A stretch of 22,078 nt of DNA from Arthrobacter sp. (GCA_030146405.1 JASLBS010000095.1:1-22078); one strand, 5' to 3'. Counted from the first letter of the stretch, positions 1-7,827 are shown. Program-made: numbers and translations. The notes: generated by a model from the letters alone, not told the origin.

Positions 1-215
1 CCGGTATCGAAGATCACGCTGTCACGCGGGGAGTCGAAGATGCGGTGGATGCCGAGGGTCAGCTCGACCACACCGAGGTTGGGACCGAGGTGCCCTCCCG
101 TGCGTGAGACGTTGCTGACCAGGAAGGAGCGGATCTCCTTCGCGAGCGCGGTGAGTTGCGCTTCGCTGAGCTTGCTCAGGTCCTGTGGGCCGTGGATCGT
201 TTCCAGGAGTCCCAT
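1..215 (-). CDS. dxs: 1-deoxy-D-xylulose-5-phosphate synthase, N-terminal part (cut by window edge)
   Basis: Only the first 71 residues are in the window. They match the start of DXS, the thiamine-diphosphate enzyme that condenses pyruvate and glyceraldehyde 3-phosphate in the first step of the MEP isoprenoid pathway. The protein opens MGLLETIHGPQDLSKLS and includes SRTGGHLGPNLGVVELT, with the family's His in GGHLG, followed by FDSPRDSVIFDTG. The ATG at 215 is supported by a strong AGGAGG at 221-226, five bases upstream. The gene continues beyond base 1. The preceding minus-strand gene ends at 343, leaving a 127-bp gap that probably holds its own promoter. Confidence 0.93.
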   Translation of the reverse strand, partial: MGLLETIHGPQDLSKLSEAQLTALAKEIRSFLVSNVSRTGGHLGPNLGVVELTLGIHRIFDSPRDSVIFDT

Positions 216-271
216 CGGCACCTCCTCGCTTGTTTCTCGGCAGGGCGACGTCGTCACCCTCGAACGATCCA

Positions 272-277
272 ACTCTA
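272..277 (-). promoter_or_regulatory. possible -10 box for dxs
   Basis: Read on the minus strand, TAGAGT fits the actinobacterial TANNNT -10 pattern and would give a leader of about 55 bases before the dxs ATG. No good -35 hexamer is visible 16-18 bp upstream, so this is a weak call. Confidence 0.3.
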
Positions 278-319
278 GCGTCAGAGGAGGCGGCTGGGGC
301 CTGTTGACAGGATGTCCCC

Positions 320-342
320 GCACGGGCGGGTCGGCTCCGTGC
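320..342 (-). terminator. stem-loop directly after the RNA methyltransferase stop codon
   Basis: GCACGG and CCGTGC form a 6-bp stem around an 11-base loop, directly adjoining the stop codon of the upstream minus-strand gene. There is no T-run, so it is at best a GC-rich actinobacterial-type terminator or 3'-end stabiliser. Confidence 0.35.
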
Positions 343-1698
343 TCATCCTGCGGGCGGCACCAGCCGGGCGAAGGACTCCATGTGGTGGGTGTGCGGGTAC
401 AGGTCGAAGACGCGCAGGGTGTCGAGCGCCCAGCCCGCGCCGAGGAAGTAGCCGAGGTCGCGGGCGAACGAGGCCGGATCACACGACACGTACCCCACGG
501 CACGGGGGCGGGCGTCGAGGATCTGCCGGACCACCTTCCGGCCTGCGCCGGCGCGGGGCGGATCCAGCAGGACGACGTCGAGCGGTTCATGCCGGCGGCC
601 GAGGACGGCGTCCACCCGGCCCTGCTCGATCGCCACGTGGTGCTGTCCGTGCAGGTTGCGCCGTGCGTCGCGGCTCGCGCCGGGTGATCCCTCGACGGAG
701 AGCACCGCACCGTCCGGTCCTACCGCGTGGGCCAGTGGCACCGTGAAGAGGCCGGCGCCGGCGTAGAGATCCGCGATCCGCTCTCCCGCCGCCGGTCGGA
801 GTCCCTCGAGCACTGCGTTCACGAGTGTCTCCGGTGCTCCGCGGTGGATCTGCCAGAACCCGGCACCGGTCACCCGGTAGTCGCGGCCGAGAACACTCTC
901 CTGCAGCCAGGTGCGGCCCTTCAATCGCTGCACCTTCCCGGACTCCGGATCGAGGACACCCACCGACGCGTCGTCGATCGCCGAAGCCACGCCGGCCAGG
1001 CGGCGCGGGGTGGTCCGCGCGGCCGGTACCAGCAGGACCAGCGGTTCCCCGCCGCCGGAGGGGACGGCGACGTCCACGCGCTCGATCCCGGTGAGGTCCA
1101 GCGTCCAGAGCCGCAGCTCGTTGATCGCGGCGACCGCCAGGGGCATCTCCCGCACCCGGGCGACGTCGTGCGAGCGGTGGAGGTGCATGGCCAGCTTTCC
1201 GCCGCCGTCGACGGCGAAGGCCGCCCGCGTCCGCCAGCCGAGCCCGTCCGATGTCTCTCCGGATGCCGGCTCGACGGTCACGGGCAGCTCCGTCCGTGCC
1301 AGCCGGCTGAGCTGTTCCTCGAAGATCCCGGCCTTGATCCTGCGCTGCTCGTCGAGGGCGATGTGCCCGAACTCGGCACCGCCCACCGCGGCCCGGCTGG
1401 CTGCGGCCGCTGCGGGAGCGTCGGCCACGGGCCAGGGGTGCGCCACCCGGTGGGGCGAGGCCTCCAGTACCTCGACGACGTCGGCACGCCAGAAACTCGC
1501 GCCGTCGTCCGTCTCCGTGAACCTGACACGCACCCGCTCCCCCGGGAGGGCGTGACGCACGAAGACCACGCGTCCCTCGTGCCGCGCCACGAAGTGCCCG
1601 CCGTGGGCCGGCTTGCCGACGGTGAGCTCGGCGGTCGCAGCGGCGGGTATCCGTGATTCCGTTCCGGAAAGGGTGGTCGCGAGTTCGGGGTCGGTCAT
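343..1698 (-). CDS. TRAM-domain class I SAM-dependent RNA methyltransferase (TrmA/RumA family), lacking Fe-S cysteines
   Basis: This is a 451-residue RNA uridine C5-methyltransferase-type protein. A TRAM RNA-binding domain occupies about residues 24-80. The SAM-binding Rossmann domain has DLYAGAGLF and LDPPRAG. The catalytic cysteine is Cys406 in YVSCDP, and the family's closing motif HHMES places the general-base Glu at 441. Family members such as RumA/RlmD carry a [4Fe-4S] site of four cysteines just after TRAM. Here that stretch (residues 87-112) has no cysteine, and Cys406 is the only cysteine in the whole protein. AGGAAG lies six bases before the ATG at 1698. The gene starts 10 bp after the permease stop, so the two are probably cotranscribed. 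The target base (tRNA or 23S rRNA) cannot be told from sequence. Confidence 0.88.
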   Translation of the reverse strand: MTDPELATTLSGTESRIPAAATAELTVGKPAHGGHFVARHEGRVVFVRHALPGERVRVRFTETDDGASFWRADVVEVLEASPHRVAHPWPVADAPAAAAASRAAVGGAEFGHIALDEQRRIKAGIFEEQLSRLARTELPVTVEPASGETSDGLGWRTRAAFAVDGGGKLAMHLHRSHDVARVREMPLAVAAINELRLWTLDLTGIERVDVAVPSGGGEPLVLLVPAARTTPRRLAGVASAIDDASVGVLDPESGKVQRLKGRTWLQESVLGRDYRVTGAGFWQIHRGAPETLVNAVLEGLRPAAGERIADLYAGAGLFTVPLAHAVGPDGAVLSVEGSPGASRDARRNLHGQHHVAIEQGRVDAVLGRRHEPLDVVLLDPPRAGAGRKVVRQILDARPRAVGYVSCDPASFARDLGYFLGAGWALDTLRVFDLYPHTHHMESFARLVPPAG

Positions 1699-1708
1699 CG
1701 GAGTCTTC

Positions 1709-3685
1709 CTACTTCATGTCCTGGTAGTTCTGGGCCGCGTCGGAGGACGCGAGCTGCCACGGCACACTGGCCACCATCACGCCGGGCACGAAGTGCAGGC
1801 GTGCCTTGATGCGGAGAGCGGTCTGGTTGTGGACCAGCTGCTCCCACCACTTTCCCACCACGTACTCCGGGATGTAGACCACGATGAGGTCCCGCGGCGA
1901 GTCCCGGCGCATGGTCCTGATGTAGTCGAGGATCGGGGTGATCGTGTCCCGGTAGGGCGAGGCGAGCACCGTGATGGGCACCGGGATCTCGTACTTCTCC
2001 CAGTCGGCGAGCGTGCGGCTCGTCTGTTCCGGATCGACGTCCACCGTGATGGCGTCCAGCCGTGACGGTCGTGAGGCGCGTGCGAAGGTCAGCGCCCTCA
2101 GGACGGGCTTCCGGACGTGGGAGACCAGGATCACCGCATGGACCCGGGACGGCAGCGCGCGCAGGCGCACCACGTCGTCGATCGCGAGCTCCGCCGCGAC
2201 GCTGTCGTAGTGCTTCTTGATACTGCGCATCACGGTGAACAGGATCGCCATGGCAAGTACCGCGATCCACGCACCGTGCTCGAACTTGGTGACCAGGACG
2301 ACCACGAGGACCGCGGCGGTGAGACCGAAGCCGAGCGAGTTGATCGCGCGGGACTTGTGGATCCGCCACCGGTTCTGTTTCCCCACGGTGCTGCGCAGCA
2401 GCCGGTTCCAGTGCCGGATCAGGCCCAGCTGCCCACCCGTGAAGGAGACGAAGACACCCACGATGTAGAGCTGCACCAGCGCGTTCACATCGGCACGGAA
2501 GACGACGATCAGCACGATGGCACCGACTCCGAGGGCGATGATCCCGTTGCTGAACGTCAGGCGGTCGCCCCTCGTGCGGAGCTGGCGGGGCAGGTAGCCG
2601 TCGGTGGCGAGGATGGAGGCCAGGACGGGGAAGGCGTTGAAGGCCGCATGGCCTGCGAGCATCAGGATCAGGGCCGTCACCGCCACCACGGCGTAGAAGG
2701 CCGGCGATCCCACGGTGAAGACGGTGGACGCCAGCTGGCTGAGCACGGGCGCCTGGATGTAGTCCCCGGGAACGGGGTCGCCGTCGAGCAGCAGCTGCGC
2801 GGCGGGATTCTGCACCACGTGCACACCGGTGGCGTTGGCGAGGTAGATCACTCCCGCGAGCATCCCCGAGGACACGACGCCGAGGACGAGCAGCGTGGTG
2901 GCCGCGTTCCGGCTCCGTGGCGCCTGGAAACGCGGCACGTTGGCGCCGGGCCCCTCGAGGCCGGTCAGCGCCGCGGCACCGGCGGAGAACGCCCGCAGGA
3001 TCAGGAGCGCACCTGCCACGCCCACGAGGCCGGCGTCGAAGGCCGCATCCGGAAGGATCTCGAACTCGGCGCTCGGGGCCTCCGCGAGTGTCCCCGAGAG
3101 GTCCTGCACGATCCCCGTGAGGCACAGTGCCAGGATCGACGCGAGGAAAGCATAGGTGACCACGGCACGGGCACGGACCCCGCGTGTGACTCCCCGCAGG
3201 TTGAGCAGCACCAGGCCGGCGACGCCGAGCACGGCCACAAGGATGCGGGAGGTCTCCAGCCCGGGGGCGAGCGAGACCGCATACTGTGCAGCGGCGGAGA
3301 CGGAGACGGCAACCGTCAGGAGGTAGTCGATCATCAGGGCGGAGGCCACCGTGGCGCCGGCGCGGGGGCCGATGTTGCGCTTGGCGATCTCGTAGTCCCC
3401 GCCGCCCGAGGGGTAGGCGTGCACGGCCTGCCGGTAGGAGGCCACCACCACGAGCAGGACGGCGATCACGGCGAGCCCCACCCAGGGTGAGATGGCCACG
3501 GAGGCCACCCCCGCCAGGGCCAGCGTGAGGAGGATCTCGTCGGGCGCATAGGCCACCGAGGAGAGGGCACTCGTGGAGAAGACGGGCATCGCGTAGCGCT
3601 TGGAGAGGCTCCTGTTCCTCAGCCTGTCGTTGGCGAAGGGCTTGCCCACCAGCACCCGCTTGACGGCCTCGAGAAAAGTCAGCAC
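1709..3685 (-). CDS. KimA-like APC-superfamily permease, probable K+ uptake
   Basis: This is a 658-residue membrane protein with about 12 hydrophobic segments and a soluble C-terminal domain from about residue 490. From memory, the N-terminal third resembles Bacillus subtilis KimA (a KUP-type K+/H+ symporter) closely: FSTSALSSVAYAPDEI, SYRQAVHAYPSGGGDY (residues 84-98) and a DYLLTVAVSVSA segment. The C-terminal domain (EYVVGKWWEQLVHNQTALRI, then VPWQL) resembles KimA's universal-stress-like tail, which binds c-di-AMP in Bacillus. GTG at 3685 is chosen because the protein then opens MLTFLEAVKRVLVGKPF and because a TAGTCT box lies 7 bp upstream, suggesting a leaderless mRNA. GTG at 3724 is the alternative. 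The gene is divergent from ceoBC and upstream of the methyltransferase. A generic amino-acid permease role is not excluded. Confidence 0.82.
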   Translation of the reverse strand: MLTFLEAVKRVLVGKPFANDRLRNRSLSKRYAMPVFSTSALSSVAYAPDEILLTLALAGVASVAISPWVGLAVIAVLLVVVASYRQAVHAYPSGGGDYEIAKRNIGPRAGATVASALMIDYLLTVAVSVSAAAQYAVSLAPGLETSRILVAVLGVAGLVLLNLRGVTRGVRARAVVTYAFLASILALCLTGIVQDLSGTLAEAPSAEFEILPDAAFDAGLVGVAGALLILRAFSAGAAALTGLEGPGANVPRFQAPRSRNAATTLLVLGVVSSGMLAGVIYLANATGVHVVQNPAAQLLLDGDPVPGDYIQAPVLSQLASTVFTVGSPAFYAVVAVTALILMLAGHAAFNAFPVLASILATDGYLPRQLRTRGDRLTFSNGIIALGVGAIVLIVVFRADVNALVQLYIVGVFVSFTGGQLGLIRHWNRLLRSTVGKQNRWRIHKSRAINSLGFGLTAAVLVVVLVTKFEHGAWIAVLAMAILFTVMRSIKKHYDSVAAELAIDDVVRLRALPSRVHAVILVSHVRKPVLRALTFARASRPSRLDAITVDVDPEQTSRTLADWEKYEIPVPITVLASPYRDTITPILDYIRTMRRDSPRDLIVVYIPEYVVGKWWEQLVHNQTALRIKARLHFVPGVMVASVPWQLASSDAAQNYQDMK

Positions 3686-3692
3686 AGCCCAC

Positions 3693-3698
3693 AGACTA
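3693..3698 (-). promoter_or_regulatory. predicted -10 box for the KimA-like permease (leaderless)
   Basis: TAGTCT on the minus strand matches TANNNT and ends 7 bp before the GTG at 3685. Transcription would start at or next to the start codon. No Shine-Dalgarno sequence precedes this GTG. No clear -35 is seen. Confidence 0.45.
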
Positions 3699-3724
3699 GC
3701 GCGTCCGGGCCCCCTACCAGCCAC

Positions 3725-3730
3725 TAGGCT
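3725..3730 (+). promoter_or_regulatory. possible -10 box for ceoBC
   Basis: TAGGCT on the plus strand fits TANNNT and lies in the 102-bp divergent gap. It would give a leader of about 50 bases before the GTG at 3788. The -35 region is not recognisable. Confidence 0.3.
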
Positions 3731-3787
3731 TGGGGCTGGTACGGCACGGAACAGCAGGATCTACGCGAAGAATCAGGGGTGCCCTCG

Positions 3788-4462
3788 GTGGCTCATTTTG
3801 TGATCATGGGGTGCGGCAGGGTGGGAGTCAGCCTCGCGCACACCCTTGACGAGTCCGGCCACTCGGTGGCGATCATCGACCAGGACGACCGCGCGTTCCG
3901 CCGCCTGCGCTCGTCCTTCGGCGGCCGTAAGGTCACCGGCGTGGGCTTCGACCGCGACACCCTGAAGTACGCCGAGATCGAGGAGGCGTACGCGTTCGCC
4001 GCGGTGTCCAGCGGTGACAACTCGAACATCCTGGCCACGCGCGTGGCCCGGGAGATCTTCCACGTACCGCACGTGGTCGCGCGGATCTACGATCCGGGGC
4101 GCGCCGAGATCTACCAGCGCCTCGGCATCCCCACGGTGGCCGCGGTGCGATGGAGCGCGGATCAGGTGCTGAGGCGGATCCTGCCCGAGCAGTCCATCAA
4201 TGGGGATTTCCGGGAGACCTCCGGCCGCCTCATCCTCGCCGAACTGGTCCTCAGCGACGCGTGGCTGGGACGATCGCTGCAGAGCATCGAGACCGCCAGC
4301 GGTGTGAGGATCGCCTACCTCACGCGCTTCGGCGAGGGAATCCTCCCCACCGCGGACACCAGCTACCAGCAGGGCGATATCCTGCACGCCATGATGAGGA
4401 CGACGGCGACGGACGAGATCGGCCGCATCCTCGCTGCGGCGCCCAGGGAGGAGAAATCATGA
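3788..4462 (+). CDS. ceoB: CeoB, TrkA-type RCK protein (first of a pair)
   Basis: This 224-residue cytosolic RCK subunit controls potassium transport. RCK_N (about 1-120) has the nucleotide-binding motif MGCGRVG (residues 7-13) and an acidic end to strand 2 (AIIDQD) that favours NAD(H). RCK_C occupies roughly 135-220. The sequence contains RIYDPGRAEIYQRLGIPTV, typical of CeoB/TrkA. GTG at 3788 is chosen because AGGGG at 3775-3779 sits eight bases upstream and the protein then begins MAHFVIMGCGRVG. An in-frame GTG at 3779 is possible but has no ribosome site. The stop overlaps the ceoC start (ATGA). In mycobacteria the same pair has the same neighbours. There is no TrkH-type channel gene in the window. 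Confidence 0.9.
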   Translation: MAHFVIMGCGRVGVSLAHTLDESGHSVAIIDQDDRAFRRLRSSFGGRKVTGVGFDRDTLKYAEIEEAYAFAAVSSGDNSNILATRVAREIFHVPHVVARIYDPGRAEIYQRLGIPTVAAVRWSADQVLRRILPEQSINGDFRETSGRLILAELVLSDAWLGRSLQSIETASGVRIAYLTRFGEGILPTADTSYQQGDILHAMMRTTATDEIGRILAAAPREEKS

Positions 4463-5136
4463 GGGTGGTCATCGCCGGTGCCGGCAGCGTCGGGTCCTCG
4501 ATCGCGAGGGAACTGCTCGGTAACAAGCACGAGATCCTACTCATCGACGAGAAGCCGGAGGCGATCGCGCGCAGCGGGCTCAAGGGCGCCACCTGGCTGA
4601 TCGGCGACGCCTGCGAACTCACGACCCTCAAGGACGCACGCCTGGAGGACGCCGACGTGGTGGTGTCCGCCACGGGCGACGACAAGGTGAATCTCGTGGT
4701 GTCGCTGCTCGCCAAGAGCGAGTTCGGGGTGGGCCGCACGGTCGGGCGGGTCAACAACCCGAAGAACGACTGGATGTTCGATGATTCCTGGGGCGTGGAC
4801 GTGGCCGTCAACACCCCCCGCCTGATGACGGCGCTGGTCGAGGAGGCCGTCGAGGTGGGTGACCTGGTCCGGCTGCTGACCCTGCAGACCGGCGTGTCCT
4901 CGATCGTGGAGTTCACCGTACCGCAGGACTCTCCCCTGGTCGGTGCGACGATCGGGTCCATCCCACTGCCGGAGGACTGCGCCGTGGTGGCGGTGCTCCG
5001 GGACGACTCGCCCATCACCCCCAGCCCGGACGACGTCGTGGAGGCCGGGGACGAGGTGTTCTTCCTGGCCGCGATCTCGGCCGAGGACGAGTTGCGGGTG
5101 GCCCTGGCGGCCCGGAGCGACGAGGCCGAGGACTAG
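4459..5136 (+). CDS. ceoC: CeoC, TrkA-type RCK protein (second of a pair)
   Basis: This 225-residue RCK protein is paralogous to CeoB. It starts MRVVIAGAGSVGSSIARELL, with the dinucleotide motif GAGSVG at residues 7-12 and acidic LLIDEK at the end of strand 2. The DACELTTL and DADVVVSATGDDKVN segments are typical of TrkA N domains. A second RCK_C-type half begins near residue 137. Translation is coupled to ceoB by a 4-bp ATGA overlap, with GGAGGAG just upstream inside ceoB. The two products probably form a hetero-oligomeric gating ring. The 3' end overlaps the convergent DUF3159 gene by 3 bp through a shared CTAG. Confidence 0.9.
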   Translation: MRVVIAGAGSVGSSIARELLGNKHEILLIDEKPEAIARSGLKGATWLIGDACELTTLKDARLEDADVVVSATGDDKVNLVVSLLAKSEFGVGRTVGRVNNPKNDWMFDDSWGVDVAVNTPRLMTALVEEAVEVGDLVRLLTLQTGVSSIVEFTVPQDSPLVGATIGSIPLPEDCAVVAVLRDDSPITPSPDDVVEAGDEVFFLAAISAEDELRVALAARSDEAED

Positions 5137-5963
5137 CCCCTCGGGAACGCTTCGCCGGTGCCGGACCCAGTCGGGCCGGTCCGCGGCCGCGAGACCAACC
5201 AGGCGAGCCAGAGTCCCAGTGCGTAGAGGGGAAGGCCCATCGCCACGCGGCTGGAGCCGAGCGCCGTGATGTTCTCCGCCAGGTACAGCGGTACCTGCAC
5301 CACGAGACGCAGCGCCAGTACGGACACGATGATCCAGGTCGCGATGCCGTACGCGCGCAGGCGGGCCGGGTCCTTCCGCCATTCGATGCCCTCGTTCCGG
5401 ATGAACCCGAAGAGGAGTCCTGCGAACGGCCAGCGGAAGAGGACCGACGCCGACATCGCGATGATGTAGGCGCCATTGATGAAGAAGCCGGGGAGGAAGA
5501 AGTCCTCGGCGTTGCCCGTGCGCTGCGCGACGAAGGCGCAGAATGCCACACCGACGAGACCTGCCACCGCCTGCGTCAACGGGGTGCGTGACACGAGCCT
5601 GATCAGGGTGAAGACGGCGGACACGGCCAGCGCCGCCACGAGGGACACGGTGAGGTCCCGGGTGAACGTGAAGAGCACGGTGAACACCAGGCCGGGCCCG
5701 ATGCTCTCCGCCAGCCCCTGCACGCCCCCGATGGAGGAGAGGACGTCGATCTGCCCGGCGTCGTTCCGGCGTACCCCGGACTTCTCCGCGTACTGGGTCG
5801 CGAGGTCCGCAGCCGTCGGCGTGGGCGCAGCAGCCGGGTCCGCTGCGCGTTCCCGCGGAGCAGCATCGGATTCCGGACCCCCCGGCAGTGGTGCGTCGGC
5901 TTGAGGACGCGGAGCGCCGGAGGGCTCGGAGGACACCCCTGGATCGTTGGTCGGATGGCTCAT
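5133..5963 (-). CDS. DUF3159 family membrane protein
   Basis: This 276-residue protein belongs to a family of unknown function conserved across Actinobacteria (Rv2693c-like in mycobacteria, from memory). The first ~55 residues are Pro/Ala-rich and probably disordered. From about residue 80 there are some five or six hydrophobic segments, including VSLVAALAVSAVFTLIRLV, LTQAVAGLVGVAFCAFVAQ and IATWIIVSVLALRLVVQVPL. The family signatures seen are the SIGGVQGLAESIGPGLVF entry segment, the FFINGAYIIAMSASVLFRWP loop and GFIRNEGIEWRKDP. Its ATG directly follows the stop of the OB-fold gene with no gap, so it is the last gene of the dut operon. The function is unknown; a transporter-like or scaffold membrane role can only be guessed. 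Confidence 0.85.
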   Translation of the reverse strand: MSHPTNDPGVSSEPSGAPRPQADAPLPGGPESDAAPRERAADPAAAPTPTAADLATQYAEKSGVRRNDAGQIDVLSSIGGVQGLAESIGPGLVFTVLFTFTRDLTVSLVAALAVSAVFTLIRLVSRTPLTQAVAGLVGVAFCAFVAQRTGNAEDFFLPGFFINGAYIIAMSASVLFRWPFAGLLFGFIRNEGIEWRKDPARLRAYGIATWIIVSVLALRLVVQVPLYLAENITALGSSRVAMGLPLYALGLWLAWLVSRPRTGPTGSGTGEAFPRG

Positions 5964-6314
5964 TCAGTTCTCCTCGGGGCGGCCGATGATCTCGTAGCGG
6001 GGATTGTAGACGGTGGGCGTGCCCTCGACCCGGCTCAGCATGCCCTCGAAGCGCAACTCCACGCCGGCCTCGATGCCGGGCACCCGGCGCTGGCCCATCC
6101 AGACGATGCGGACGCTGTCCTGTGCACCGTCCCACTCGATCCTCGCGCGGGCCGTGAACGAGGGCGACGCCGTTGCAGGAGCCACCGTGATCCGGTCGAT
6201 GATTCCGCGCACCTTGATCCTGCCGCGCACCGGCAGGGCGCTCGGCCCTGCGGACGGGGCACCCCCCGGCCGCAGAGGGCCGGGGGTGCGAGGAGCACGT
6301 CGCCGGGCGGGCAT
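5964..6314 (-). CDS. small OB-fold nucleic-acid-binding domain protein
   Basis: This 116-residue basic protein resembles the Rv2694c-type OB-fold proteins. The first ~35 residues (MPARRRAPRTPGPLRPGG and on) are Arg/Pro-rich and probably flexible. The rest is a single OB-like barrel: KVRGIIDRITVAP, TARARIEWDGAQDSVRIVWMGQRRVPGIEAGVELRFEG and the ending PRYEII. The same domain type appears in RecG-like and aaRS-like OB folds, so DNA or RNA binding is plausible but unproven. The ATG at 6314 lies five bases after the DUF3710 stop and lacks a clear ribosome site, implying translational coupling. The longer open frame upstream is an overlap with the DUF3710 gene, not coding. Confidence 0.82.
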   Translation of the reverse strand: MPARRRAPRTPGPLRPGGAPSAGPSALPVRGRIKVRGIIDRITVAPATASPSFTARARIEWDGAQDSVRIVWMGQRRVPGIEAGVELRFEGMLSRVEGTPTVYNPRYEIIGRPEEN

Positions 6315-6319
6315 CGGCG

Positions 6320-7201
6320 TCAGCGGGTCTCGGTGATCTCGGGACCGCGTTTCAGGGGGTTGAACTCGGGCTGCGTGGGAGCGGGTGCGGGGGCCGGCGG
6401 CGGGGTCGCGGCGGCGTCCTTCGGGACCGTGAGCGGGAGGAGTTCGCGGGGAGGCAACGCCTGGTCGCCGCGGACCACCACCACGCTCCGGAACAACTGC
6501 TCCACGCGTGCTGCGGCCTTCTCGTCGAGTGCTGCCGGGCCCCCGAAAACACCGCGGAGGAACCAGCGCGGGCCGTCGATACCGACGAAGCGGGCCACCC
6601 TGTAGCCTGCCTGGCCGTCCGGTGTCTGTGCCGGGAGTTTCGCGAGCAGCTCGGTCCCGAGGCGCCCGGGCCGTTCCTCGACGGTGCCGCCCTGTGATCC
6701 CACGGAGGCACCGATCTGCTCCCTGATCTCGTCCCACAGACCGTCGGTCTTCGGTGCCGCGAACGCCTGGAGTTGCAGGGTGGAGCCGCCGAGGTCCAGG
6801 GTCACCGCGATGACGCGCTTGGTGCGTTCCTCCACTTCGAGCCGCAGCTGAAGGCCCTCGGTCGCGTGGATCCGGACTGCGCCGAGATCCACGTAACCGT
6901 TCTCCGTGTCCTGCTCGGAGGCGTCGAACGGACCGGAGTCCGCGCGGTCGTACTCCGCGCTCGTCACATGACCGGCCGGAACGGCCGCGCCCTGCGCGGC
7001 GCCGTCGGATTCCTGCGCGGTTTCCTGTGCAGTGCCGTCGGGACGTCCTCCGGTGTCCTGCGCCGCATCATCGGGAACCCCGACGGTTCCCTGTGCGGCA
7101 GCGGAGGACACCTCCGCGGACGCTACCTCGCCGGTCGCGTCCTGCTCCACCGACGTCTCGGGAGCATCGTCCTGCTTCTTCTTCCTGCGCCCAAATGCCA
7201 T
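6320..7201 (-). CDS. DUF3710 family protein
   Basis: This 293-residue protein belongs to an uncharacterised actinobacterial family (Rv2696c-like, from memory). It opens with a short basic patch, MAFGRRKKKQ, followed by about 90 acidic, Gln/Ala-rich residues of low complexity. The conserved domain runs from about residue 95 to 265 (YVDLGAVRIHATEGLQLRLE, DEIREQIGAS, ARFVGIDGPRWFLRGVFGG). A Pro-rich tail follows (PPPAPAPAPTQPEF). No membrane segment or signal peptide is seen. The gene follows dut by 83 bp and precedes the OB-fold gene by five, so it belongs to the same operon. AAAGGGA lies about ten bases before the ATG. Its role is unknown; the company of dut and an OB-fold protein suggests nucleic-acid or nucleotide metabolism, an inference only. 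Confidence 0.86.
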   Translation of the reverse strand: MAFGRRKKKQDDAPETSVEQDATGEVASAEVSSAAAQGTVGVPDDAAQDTGGRPDGTAQETAQESDGAAQGAAVPAGHVTSAEYDRADSGPFDASEQDTENGYVDLGAVRIHATEGLQLRLEVEERTKRVIAVTLDLGGSTLQLQAFAAPKTDGLWDEIREQIGASVGSQGGTVEERPGRLGTELLAKLPAQTPDGQAGYRVARFVGIDGPRWFLRGVFGGPAALDEKAAARVEQLFRSVVVVRGDQALPPRELLPLTVPKDAAATPPPAPAPAPTQPEFNPLKRGPEITETR

Positions 7202-7284
7202 GTCCAGGTCCCTTTCAGTGGTGACGGAGGTCAGATCTTCGAAGTGGTGGCGTCAGCGACGACGTCGGCCGGGCGGCAACGGCG

Positions 7285-7785
7285 TCATGCGTCCGCTCCG
7301 GCACCGTGCAGACCGTGCCCGGCTCCCGCCGGCGTGTAACCGCCGGTCGAACCGAAACCATCGGCACCGCGGACGCTCGGGGGGAGCTCCTGCACCGCGG
7401 TGAACCGGGCGTGTTCCACGCGCTGGATCACGAGTTGCGCGATGCGGTCGCCGCGGGCGATCCGCACGGTCTCCCGCGTGTCGGTGTTGAGGAGACAGAC
7501 CTTGATCTCGCCCCGATACCCGGCGTCGATGGTACCGGGGGCGTTCACGATCGTCACACCGTGCCGCGCGGCCAGGCCCGAGCGGGGGTGGACGAGACCC
7601 ACGAAACCCGACGGCAGCGCCATCGCGATCCCGGTGGGGATCAGCACGCGCTCGCCGGGGAGGAGGACGGCGTCGACCGCGGACCGGAGGTCCGCTCCGG
7701 CGTCTCCCTCGGTGGCATAGGTGGGGAGCTCGAGTTCGTCGTCGAGCATCAAGATCTGGACCGGGAGGTCCTGCTGTGTACTCAT
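7285..7785 (-). CDS. dut: dUTP diphosphatase (dUTPase)
   Basis: This 166-residue homotrimeric dUTPase hydrolyses dUTP to dUMP and pyrophosphate, which keeps uracil out of DNA and supplies dUMP for dTMP synthesis. All five trimeric dUTPase motifs are visible: AGADLRS (29-35), PRSGLA (67-72), NAPGTIDAGYRGEI (81-94, with catalytic Asp87 and uridine-stacking Tyr90), RGDRIAQLVI, and the C-terminal P-loop-like GFGSTGGY. ATG at 7785 is preferred because GGGAG lies nine bases upstream. The in-frame ATG at 7794 would sit directly on that ribosome site. It is the first gene of a minus-strand operon with DUF3710, the OB-fold protein and DUF3159. Thymidine kinase, which acts in the same dTTP supply, is 3 kb away. 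Confidence 0.96.
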   Translation of the reverse strand: MSTQQDLPVQILMLDDELELPTYATEGDAGADLRSAVDAVLLPGERVLIPTGIAMALPSGFVGLVHPRSGLAARHGVTIVNAPGTIDAGYRGEIKVCLLNTDTRETVRIARGDRIAQLVIQRVEHARFTAVQELPPSVRGADGFGSTGGYTPAGAGHGLHGAGADA

Positions 7786-7827
7786 CGACCGCATCTCCCA
7801 CGCAAGCGTTCCGGTTACCAGCACCCC

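Noticed and set aside
300..311. CCTGTTGACAGG palindrome containing TTGACA
   Set aside because: TTGACA looks like a -35 but points to the plus strand, where no gene follows; the 5-bp arms are short enough to arise by chance.
1695..3692. Alternative 665-codon minus frame over the permease gene
   Set aside because: It is Arg/Gly-rich, has no membrane pattern and overlaps the permease frame, which shows clear hydrophobic segments and KimA-like motifs.
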